In this document: piece by piece, positions 12,001 to 23,746 of the stretch | How the letters are laid out: each line of letters starts with the position of its first letter | Numbering within the stretch: the stretch's first letter is position 1 | Source of the DNA: Priapulus caudatus | Taxonomy: Eukaryota; Priapulida; Priapulimorpha; Priapulimorphida; Priapulidae | NCBI RefSeq assembly: GCF_000485595.1 | Contig: NW_014577256.1 | Coordinates: forward strand, 375,451 to 403,510 | DNA length: 28,060 nt | Reading direction: 5' to 3' | Translations under genes and position numbers: made by a program | The notes under the pieces: generated by a model | The model's input: only the letters and a program-made list of their open reading frames with translations | Database searches by the model: none | What the model was told of the DNA's origin: nothing

Positions 12001-15000
12001 ACTTGAGATAATGTAGTCTACTCAACACTAAAGGTTTTACGAGTAAGTGTAGTGGTTGCATTAAACAGAAACGGAATGTGTACAAAGTTTCATTGTGGTT
12101 GGACCATATATATATATATATATGGATAGATAGCTAGATAATAGGTTTATTGCAAAACTAGTGTTAACAACGTTACAATTAAAATAAATTTTGCAATCAT
12201 CAGGCAGTATAAAACTGAAATTGATGATATTTACAATAATATATGTCCCATGGTAAGACATAGATATCACTTAAAATGTTGGTTCGTAAAATTATATTAC
12301 TAAACTAAAAACCATCTTTAGAATATATACTAAATTTAAAATAACGTGATTCTTGGTCAAAAAATAGTTACAATTAAAATGCGACACAATGATAGAATAA
12401 TTTGTTATTCATCCTGCACATGTACGGAACAGGGCTATTGAAGTACCGGCTGGTACGAGGGACTTTTGCTAGCCGAGGTTTACTAGAATTCCGTGTTATG
12501 CGGTTAGACACATTTATTGCTGAAGGAGGGCAAATATCCTGTAATTGTTTACAACTTTTGAGCTGATAAGCAACTTTTTCACAAAGCTGCTCGCGATGAA
12601 ACGCAAGTATTTGGATCTGAAGCTGAGATAGTACCTCATCGTACATGTCGTACCTATTCCAATTATTATAACCTATTATTATTTTCACTGCCCTTACTTG
12701 AACATATTCAATTAGACGTGAGAGCTCTTTGGTAAGGCCCGGGTGCCAGACGGGTGCAGCATATTCCAGAATCGGTCTGACGTAACCACAGTAAATTTGT
12801 ACGAGATCTTCACAGCTAAGCCTAGATTTTTTTAGTATACGAAGCATGAACATTCTTTTACTGGCTTTAGCCACCAAATCTTGAACGTGTATGGCCCATT
12901 TAAGATCGTGCTGGAACCATACCCCCAGGATCTTCGAAGTTGTCTAATTTTCCAATTGAAAGTGCTCTAAAAAAAGTTCAGCATCTTGAAGTCTATTTCT
13001 ACCAAAGTACACCTGCATAACTTTACATTTTGCAGGGTTAAGTTTCATTTTATTTGAAAAGGCCCAGCACTGGATAGATGCGAGTACGTTGTTTAGATAT
13101 GACGGAGCGTGGATCGACCTTGTCTCCAGTAGTGTCATATTGTCGACGTATTTCCATTTCTGAACTAATAGTCCTTCAGCAGCATCATTGATCATGACCA
13201 AAATCAGTTGAGGGCCAAGCTTTGTGCACTGGGGAACACCACATGTTAACCCCTGGTACGTGGAGGTAGACCCTCTGTACCGGACGCATTGTTGCCTCAT
13301 AGAGAGGAAATCCCTTATCCACGGTAGTAGTGACGGTCTGACTCCTAATTTATGGAGTTTTTTTAGCATTGTAGTGTGACATATCAGGTCAAATGCTTTG
13401 CTGAAGTCAGTCACGATTAGAGAGCGTATATTGTTGCGTTTTTCTGCTCCTCTGTACAGATAGTCCAATATGCTGATGAGGTAATGAACTGTTGAAGACT
13501 TGGGTATGGAGCCAAACTGGCGTAAATCAATTTTATGCTGGATGTCGTCCATGATCCACGTGTAGACAAAGTTCTCTGCTATTTTAGTGAAAGTGCAGGT
13601 TAGAGAGATTGGCCTTAGCTCATCAATGGAAGGAGGGTACACTTTTGGTATAGGGCATACGATTGCCTGTTTCCAAGCTGCTTACATCAGCCAGGGGTGT
13701 CGCTAACTCAGCAGGAAGGTTGTCAGGTTTTCCAGCTTTATTAATGTCTATCTTCAGTAAATGACGGTAGACTTGCCACTCCTGCACTGTTGGTGGTGGG
13801 AGTGCCGGAAGGAAACTTGGAAGACTATTGTAGTCGAGAGGAGGAAGAAGTCGCGTAACAGCAGAGAAAGAATCGTTTATCTTTTCAGCTATTGGTGATG
13901 TGTCACTTGGATCGATTCCAGGAACTTCGAGCGTTATTGTTGATTTGCTCATGTTCGCCATGTCTCGGATTTCTGTATGCCACTTACGCGGATTAGATTT
14001 TTTTAAGTGCTGAATTTTCTTTTTATAATAATACTGTTTAGCTTTGATGATTTCTTGGTGTACCTTGTTACGATAGAAACGCCACGAGTTACTCTTGTTA
14101 CGGAAAGCACGTCTTTTATTGATAAATTCCTTTATTTTGGCAGAGAACCATTTTTTTGATGTGGCATGCTCGTGGATGATCTTGGTAGGAAAGTTCAGAT
14201 CAATTTGTTTAGCCAGCTGTTCACTAAAAACGTCCAGTTTGAAAGTGACATCAGTAGTGGATAAGACATCATTCCAATCGCATGTGGTCATCCAACAGCC
14301 AAAAGTTCTCAGCCGAGAATCAAGAAGAGGTCTAACGATACGAGTCGATTTCCGTTTAGATTGCTTCAAACGATGTCTTTCAATAGGCTGCCACATAATG
14401 CATAGATGATCGCTGAGCCCAAGAGGTGCTAATGTAAACGGTTCCAAATATGTAGAGTGGATGTTGGTAATGATATTGTCAAGGATAGCATTACCACGTG
14501 TAGGAACTGTCACGACTGCCTTCAATTGATGGGCTTTACACAGAGGTTGTAAATCAAAATGGTTGAAATCTCCAGTAATTATCACTCCCGCATCTGGGTA
14601 GTCAATAAGTAGTGCGTCAGTCGATTCAGTTAGATGATTGTTCAAATTTTCATGATGCACGGAACCAGGGGGACTATATACACAGCACACTATTAAGCAT
14701 GATGTCGTGCGAGGCAGCAATTTAGGACGACACCAAATCCAAATCCATTCCAATTCGTCACATTTATTTTCTTAAGACTTCGAGCTTGTAAGGTGTCGTG
14801 TACATAGATAGCGACACCGCCTCCTCTCTGTTGATTCCTGAATTTTGTAAACAGTGAGTATGATTGAATTTTCAACTCTTCATCTGGCAGCGCATGTGAT
14901 TGCCAGGTTTCTGTTAAAGCAGTTACTCCAATGCTATACCTGTCTAGTCAGAGAGCCACTTCGTCGACCTTGTTAATAAGTGACTGACAGTTAGTCACTG

Positions 15001-16454
15001 CAAACGTTGGGAAGTATTTTTGCTGATCTGACTTGTCAATTGTTACTTGAACCATGTTCGAAGGTGACCTTCTGTATAATGACTTGTCAGTTGCACACCG
15101 GTGGGAGCAGAGGGTACTCGCGTTTTTACTGAGATTAGGGTTAGGTTCTCTCTGTATGTAGCTTAGGTTGTTTAGGTTTACTCTTCTTGATCGTACAGTG
15201 CTGACCTTGTTCGTTGAAACGTAGTTACTATTTGCACTAATGCCACGGTTACGAGAGTTATTGCTGGAAACACCATGCATGGCTTTGATAGACTTGCTGT
15301 TGGTGTTGAAGTACTCGTCACCTCTGATTGGTCGGAATCTGCACAGTGCCGGGAGACTACAGCAATGGCTACCTGGGCACTTAAATTCCAAGTTGTTTAA
15401 CGATAAAAGTTTTTCTCTTGATAGCACCAAACGAGGCATTTTTAAGGCTTGATTGTACACTCCGGGCATTCTCTAGGTGTTTAAAAAAACTTTCTTGTGG
15501 TGTAAGGTAGGTTCACAATAATAATAACTACTAAAAGACACAAATATTACGCAGTCTAGAAAACACATGCTGCATGTTACACCACCTTTCACGTATATAT
15601 ATATATCAAGAGCTAATAAATACCTAGAGTGTACAATGGGAAAACTGGGAAATAGTGCTATTTCACGGCAATATTATTCGACTTTGTATGCGGTTCTAGA
15701 TTAAGTTTATGGTATTGCGTTAAGCAGCATTCTTTTCTCTCTATAATAAGACCAACCGCTTGTCTTTACGATACTCCTAGGCCGAGATATTGGAGCGTAA
15801 TCATGCCTCCCACAGGCCCTCACGCCGCCTCGCATCCACAATATTCACTATCCTTCTCGCCTTTTGCGGGTCTGGCTATCGTTTTCCGTCGCCGCTTGGA
15901 GCGCTGATAATTGATGTCACATGTCCAAATTTGGTACTCTTACTACACCATTATAGTACCTGAGCTGCGTTGTAGAGACTTAATTTAGAAAACATTGCCG
16001 GCTCCATCATGACGGGCATTAGCCGTGCTAGGAAAGATAATGGGAGATAAGGGCATTGGCCATGCCCCCGAAAGTCACCGATGATAACTGAAACGCCGTT
16101 CATTCATAAAGTTATCGTGGAAAAAAACGAACTCCTCGAAGCGACTTTCCTAACCCGCAAAAGGCGAGAAGGATAGTGAATATTGTGGATGCGAGGTGCT
16201 GTGAGGCCTGTGGGAGGGGAAGTTTACGAGCCAATATCTCAGCCTAGGAGTATCGTATTGACAAGCAGTTGGTCTTGTTTTAGAGAGAAAAGAATTCTGC
16301 TTAATGCAATACCATAAAATTATTCTAGACTCGCAGGCAAAGTAGAATAATATTGCTGTGAAATAGCACTATTTTCCCGTTTTTCCGTTGTACACTCTAG
16401 GTATTTATTAGCTCTTGATATATATGTGTGTGTGTGAGTGCATGCTTGCGTGAG

Positions 16455-16485
<31 letters not shown>

Positions 16486-19400
16486 ATGCGTGCGTGCGTA
16501 TCTGTTACAGAGTTTTGTGTATATATTTCTGTGGGTTGCAGGACTGGAGAAGCTGTTGTCAGATGAAGTTTACTATGCTGGTTACCCACTCCACGAGGTG
16601 AGCATTAAGACGTTAGTTTAGAGAAACCTATCTTCTAGAATTATATGTCACAGAAAGAAACACTTCCCTGATTCAAAAACGAACAACTGAAACTCCTAAA
16701 TTGGTGTAGGTGACTGGTGCTTAATATTCTTCCATGTTAGCACGAGTGTGAAGGGTGACTGTGTTCAGATGAGATGAAGTGCAATCCTGCAATGACATTG
16801 CACAGCTGCTCTCGTTATTTAGGGAGGCTTCCGCTGTGTAGACTCACCGAACACGAGGAAGATGTTCTATGAACAATGGGCTGCCTACAAGAAGGTGCAC
16901 AAATACCAGCCAATTCACCACATCAGGTGAGAGGCTATGGTCCCATTAAATATGTGTGTCTGGGTTTGTGGCAGGCGTGGCAGTAGTGGGTGGATGGGTG
17001 TGCTCAAACAGAGTAGCCCCCGTTGGGGAGGCTCAGCCCTCATCATGGGAAAAATCAGTAACTTGTTGGAGAATAACTTATGAGAATAATATAGAGTCAC
17101 TCTTCATCTGTAGTACTGTGCTAGCTGCATGAACCTATGTGAACAATCAGTAGGATGAAGGATCCGTACATCTGATATATTACAATATGTCGATAGTTAC
17201 AGATATTAGCAATTACTTTCTGCTAAACATGCTAAAGGTGCCATTTTCTACCTTAAATTTGAAAAGAATTTGGATCCGTCTAGTTTTACACAATTTTCGG
17301 TCCTCTACTCAATGTGAGTTTAGCCACCCTCATGGTGGACTAGGATCTGTGTGGAGCAATCACTGGTACCAAATCTGACTTGTAGGTATCTGCAAGAAAC
17401 GGTAATGCATGACATGTCCTTTCCTTTTGCATAGACGCTTAGTCTATCGAGCAGCTTGTGTGGTGGGATATATGAGAATATCAGTTTTACATGATGCGAT
17501 GCGGCATTACTATGTGCGCTTACTCATCCTGGAACATGCTGGTGTTGGTTGCAGGAACTACTTTGGAGAGAAGATTGCGCTATATTTTGCGTGGGTTGGC
17601 TTCTACACTTTCATGCTTGTGCCTGCTGCCATAGTGGGTGTGATATGCTTCATCTACGGCCTGGTAACCATGGGCACAGACACACCGAGGTACAGTTTTA
17701 GTCTCCCATCACTGCATGATACTGACAATGAGAGTTTGTTTACTTGGGAACAGTTTAGTACTCATGCTTGTTTTATGTGTGATTAAACTAGAGAACACAT
17801 ACACAGTGTGAGCTATGTGTGCTGTGGGCTTTGCGTCAGTAGCATAATTAATGTTTTGTTGCCAGTCTGTTTACATAAAATTGCTTGCATAAATGTACGA
17901 GTCAACATGTTAGCGGATGAGTGACTCCATAACAGCATGAGCGATTGTGTGGTATGAGTGATGATGTGGCAACTATTACAGTGTAGTTGTGTTTTAATGT
18001 GAGTGACAGTGCAACAGAATGAGTTGGTGACTATCTAACAGCATTTGTCTCTATTCTATACTATTTCCCTGTAGCATTAATGATTGTTATATGGCTGCAG
18101 TATTTACTGCATTGCAATTGATGTAGAGCATATGTCACGTACCGTACTATTAAAGAAAAACCAATGTTGCCCACTGAATGATGCTGCCACCTAGCATAAA
18201 CACTCACGTACGTGTCATTTGTTTAGTGAATAGCTTGGGCCATGATTGACAGAATGTTGTAGATCCCAGTATGTCTTCCTGGAATGTGATTATGTATGGG
18301 AAAAATGCCTATGGACGAGGATTCTTGATTGTTTAATGTAATGTCTGTGTTTATGTTTATTCTGTTATGGTTAATAAGTCATAGGAAGACTGAAGATAGT
18401 ATGTGGAGTTAATTGTCTCCCTAGAATGCGGAAGACTCCTCTAGTATTATTTACTTAGTAAATATTACAAAGCAGTTATTGCCTGGTTGTTTGGGCAACT
18501 TAGAGTTTTGTAGATTGAGAAGATCAATGTTGTCAGAGACCGAACGTAGAGACTTACATTAATTTTTAAGGTTCAAAAAACTCCACGTTTCCCCCACAAC
18601 CAGGCATTTATTAGGTGTTGTTTAACAGCTTCGCTTAGCAGTACCATTACTTGACCTAACAAGTGCATTGTTATCTTCAAATCAAGCATGACTCACCCAT
18701 ATTATGACTCACTCACAATATGAATCATCGAAATTACTCACCCGCAACATGACTGACCTGCAACATGACACATGCACAATATGAATCACCCACAACAGGG
18801 TCACCCATAATATGACTGATGCACAACATGACCTATCCTCAACATGACTTACCCTCAACATGACATGCCTTCAGCATGACCTACCTGCAACATGACCCAG
18901 CCACAACATGACCTACTCTCAACATGACCTACCCTCACTATGACCTATCCTCAACATAACTCCCCCATAATATCACTCACCCACAGCATGGCTGAATAGC
19001 AGCATGACTGATCCAACACATGACTGATGTGCAGCATGATCTAGCTACCCACAGCATGACTGGGCCACAGCATGAATGACCCACAGCACGAGTGGCCGAT
19101 GGCATGAATGACCCACAGCACGAGTGCCCCGATGGCATGTTTGACTGACCCTCTGCATGGCTGACTGCAGTATCAAACACTGTAACTATATAGAGCTGAA
19201 GAGTGTGATATGCAGCTGGATGGTGGAGTAGGTAAGTGCTGTATGAGTCTCTGTGGACGGTTACAGGTTTGTGCATTCGTAGCTTTTCTTTTATTCCAGA
19301 AATCAGAACTGTTTATGGTAGCTCAACATGCTGCTTGAAGAGATCATTAACTGTATAATTGTTAACTCTTAGCTGTGTGAATACGATATATATTGATACA

Positions 19401-22391
19401 TTTTCTGTTGGGGGTGTGTTGGCCACTTTAATATTATTTTCATGTCTACAGTAATAATCCGTAACACATTACTCTACTTTTGTCCTATCCCGTCTACCTT
19501 GAACATATGTCCCAGGCCACCATGCCATTCCACCTGTTCCTTGGTGGTGAGGTGCATTTTGGTAAAGTCAGTTCAAGCCTGTTTATCCTAACTTTTACTC
19601 CTGAATAACCCATTCTGTGTGAGCAAAGAGCAAGAACCATATGACTCCTGCCTTAACTAAAGCCACTGCTGACATCTGCATCTTTGGAATTCAGCATTCA
19701 GTCTTCTCATATAGTTACCTAGTCTGTCACGTATTGTAGCAAGGAGATCTGCAACGCGGATTACAACATCACCATGTGCCCACTGTGCAACCAGCTGTGT
19801 GATTACTGGAATCTGTATGAGACATGCAACCACGCGCGTGCCAGCCACATGTTTGACAATGGCGCCACGGTATTCTTCGCTGTCTTCATGGCTCTGTGGG
19901 GTGAGTTGCGACGGCTGTCATTCTCTTAAAAATGTACCATTGTGTGAGGAAGGGGAGTTGGGAATGCTAAAACTTCACTCTTGATGTTTGTGAGCTGCAT
20001 TTGCATTGTACTCGAGTGTGCACATGCTCGAATGAGATGAGTGAGAAATTACCTCCTTTTCAGGCACGATATTCCTAGAGTTGTGGAAGCGATATATGGC
20101 CAAAATCACGTATGAGTGGGACCTCATTGAGTGGGAGCATCTTGAGGTAAGCACCTGTATCATCTTGATGAGTTGGTGACTGTAATTGTTCCAAGTTAAA
20201 CTTGAAAAACGTAAATCCTCCAAGACAACGATTGGGTATTTTATTCATAGTTTGGTCCTCCCTTGTCTGTGTTTCACACGTAATTTCAGTTCGTATTTAC
20301 CATTCAATGTGCTTTTGTGCAACCACTCATGCACACATTGCTGGCACCAGGCTATTATGAAAAACAAATGTCAAGAGATGTAAGCAACAGTTGGGCAATT
20401 ATTGGAGATAATCACATAATTGTGATTAGAAGTGGTATAAACTGCTCTATGGAATCATTCGTGATTGGACATTGTAGGAAATAAGTGCTGGTTGTGCACG
20501 CATAAAGTATGACCTAGCTGTGCCAATATGCGTAATATGACTGATTCTCTCTTGTTCCACAGGAACATCCGCGGCCAGAGTTTGTCGCAAAGCTTGCAGC
20601 GTCCCGTCGGAAAAGATTGAACTTTGTCACGCAAATCCTTGAGCCATACATCCCCTTCTGGAGTGGCAAGGTCCCACGCTATGTCTTCTCGCTATCCATG
20701 GTTCTCTTTCTGGTATGCATGAGCATACACACTCACTCTTTTTTTTTTTAAATTAACAGATACTGTACGTTTTCCCTTTCCTTGCCATTATAGTACAAGA
20801 AAATAAACAAACAAGGAATGACATTCTCTCTTCTTCAATTTCCCCCTGCAACTTTGTGCAAGTTCTTAGTGATTCTTATCTGTTTAGATGCCCTAGCAGG
20901 TTGGAACCTGTATATGTTTAGGCTGGTCTAACAGATGTGTGAGGTTGTTGTTGGAAGTTGTAGGAGTTCACAAATTGTGAGGTGGCTAAATGCAATACGT
21001 GATGTGTGGCATTGCAGATAGCCTTGGCGATGGGTGCTGTCATCGGAGTTATTGTTTACCGGATCTCTGTGCTTGCTGCATTCGCCTTCAGTAAGGACTT
21101 CCTTCTACGAAAGAACGCCACTCTCATCACGGCAGTCTCTGCAGCAACCATTAATCTCATATGTATCATGCTGCTAAATATGGTAAGTTTTCTTTTATAC
21201 CTGAACAAGGTAATTGTAAAATGATATAAGTCAACTATTAGATGCGAATGGGATAGTACTCATAACTGTTATTGTAACTGTAATTACTAATTATGGCTAT
21301 AAACTGCCTAATGAAATATGTGAAGTAGCTATGTTGGGGTGTGTTCACATCAGATTCAGACCTGTGATTTTGATCTTGCATGATTTGTTCATAGTTGAAC
21401 ATGAATTTCTGCCCATGTAGGTCTATGGAAAGGTAGCACACTACCTCACACGGATGGGTGAGTTACTGATTTCATTTAATTTTACCCACATCTTTCACCT
21501 GAAGTATGGACGACTTTCTTAGGCGAGCTATTGTCAGTGTATTTCCACCTTTCACTTATTGATGTTGTACTGTGTTGTTTTTAAATCTAATGTTGTGTAT
21601 TTAGATGTTGATATTTGTGTACGTGCGAATTCTGTTGTTAGTGCAGTTCGACTTTTGTTGATGCAGAGATGCTCAGGACACAGTCAGAATTTGATGACAG
21701 TCTAACATTAAAGTTAGTCCTGCTGCAGTTTGTCAACTACTTCTCATCAATCTTCTACATTGCCTTCATTAAGGGCAGGTAAATATATGTTATTTATATG
21801 TAAACATGATAAACCGTTTGAATGTAAGTGGAGATATTTAATAAATCTATACATTTAATTACTAGTAATCACTGGAAGAACACACATCACAAAATGTGAG
21901 ATTCACCAGTGTGGTTTGATAACCTCAGTCGGATAACTATGCCGACTTGGATACTGTAGCTACTTCAGTCAAACTGACGTACTCGTTTAGACCGGCTACG
22001 TGTCAAAATGACAACTTACCAGTACATATTCACTAAGCATTGTTTTTAGAATGTCTTATCACAGTGCTGATTAGCTAGAAGTGACTGTCAATCACACCCA
22101 GAAAATTAGATCAACTGAGAGAAACTGCTCAGGCGAGTTCAGTTGTTGCGGCATCAGAACACTGGTTGCCATGCTGCTGTGTGCCTCACTGTGTGTGTTT
22201 TCCTTACAGGCTAGCTGGTTACCCGGGCGATCCTGCGAAGATCTTGAGCTTCAGGCAGGAGGAGTGTGAGCCGGGAGGCTGCCTCATTGAGCTGTGTATC
22301 CAGCTAGCTATCATCATGCTCGGCAAACAGTTCATCATGAACAACTCCATCGAGATCGCTCTGCCGTTAGTGTCTCTCATGTCGTGTGCCG

Positions 22392-22435
<44 letters not shown>

Positions 22436-23709
22436 ATTGTCGATGTTTGTCTTCGTGTGATTGCTGTTACAGCTGTTACTGTTACTGGTAGCAGTGGTTC
22501 CATCTGCTAATACTGTCGTTTCGTTGTTTAATTGCATTCTGTTATGTAATATTGTTAATGTTGTAATTGTTGCTAGTCACATCTAACGATACATCTGTTT
22601 TGTTGCTATTTCTCATTGTCATCTAGTTAAAAAAAAAAAAATATTTATCCTTTTGTTTGTTGTAGTTGTTTGCCGGGTGGCTGCTGTAAATAATTGTAGT
22701 GCTCATATGTATTATCAAAGATTATTTGCGAATATGATTCAATCCAGTGAAGAAAACACGTGCCAAATATACACAAGTCATGCATGTGGGGGCGTCGCCT
22801 TGTGTTTTACCTGTCTGACCTGTGGTGCCCTCTGTTTTTTCAGACGCATCATGCGTTTTGTGAGACGCATCATGTTCAAGGGAGATGTTGATGATGAGGC
22901 ACGACAGAAGCAGTGGGTGCGAGATTTCAGACTCATTGACATGGGCCCCAATGGACTCTTCCCAGAATACCTTGAGCTGTGTGAGTCAGACTTGCTAAGG
23001 AAACGTTGTTGCATTTATTGTGGCTTGGATTCTAACTTGCTGAGAAATATAGCCCTGGTGAAGGATGGTACAGATTTAAAGGGGAAACTGATTTCCAGTC
23101 TGTCATAATATATCAGTGTTGGATGCATATAGAATTGACCATTTACTTCAATATTCAATAACTAGAAGGCCCATTTAAAGAATTTCTCTAAAAATTGAAT
23201 TTGGTCTCATTATTTATATTCGTCTCTTCTGTAAAATGATTTTTATTTAATCTACTTCACCTGTGTGCACGTGCCTTTACATTTTTTCTAATCCATCAAC
23301 AGTGCTACAGTTTGGGTTTCTCACGGTGTTTGTGGCGGCTTTCCCACTGGCACCACTGTTTGCACTCATCAACAACATCCTGGAGGTTCGCATCGATGCT
23401 GACAAGATGGTCACTCAGTACCGTCGCCCAATAGCTACCCGTGCCAAGGACATAGGTGTGTGCCCGCGTGCGTGCCTGTGTGTGTGCATGTGCCTGTGTG
23501 CATGTGTTCTTGCATGTGTGCGTGTGTGAGTGGGTACATGAGTGTGAACGTGCGTGTGTGTGTGCGTGTATGGGTCTGTGCATGTGCTTGTGTGTGTGTG
23601 TCCATGGGTCCAGTGGTTGCGTGAGTGTGTGTGCTTGTGCGAGTGGTAGCATGAGCATGTGTGTGAGTGTGTGCGCATGTGTGCGTGGTGGCATGAGCGT
23701 GTGTGTGTG

Positions 23710-23746
<37 letters not shown>

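Noticed and set aside
14095-14409. 104-codon plus-strand frame
   Set aside because: Antisense shadow of the LINE endonuclease region.
22166-22510. Open frame with a polyvaline run after exon 17
   Set aside because: The 3' part is intron 17 with a (GTT)15 tract; family homology and frame require splicing at 22365.
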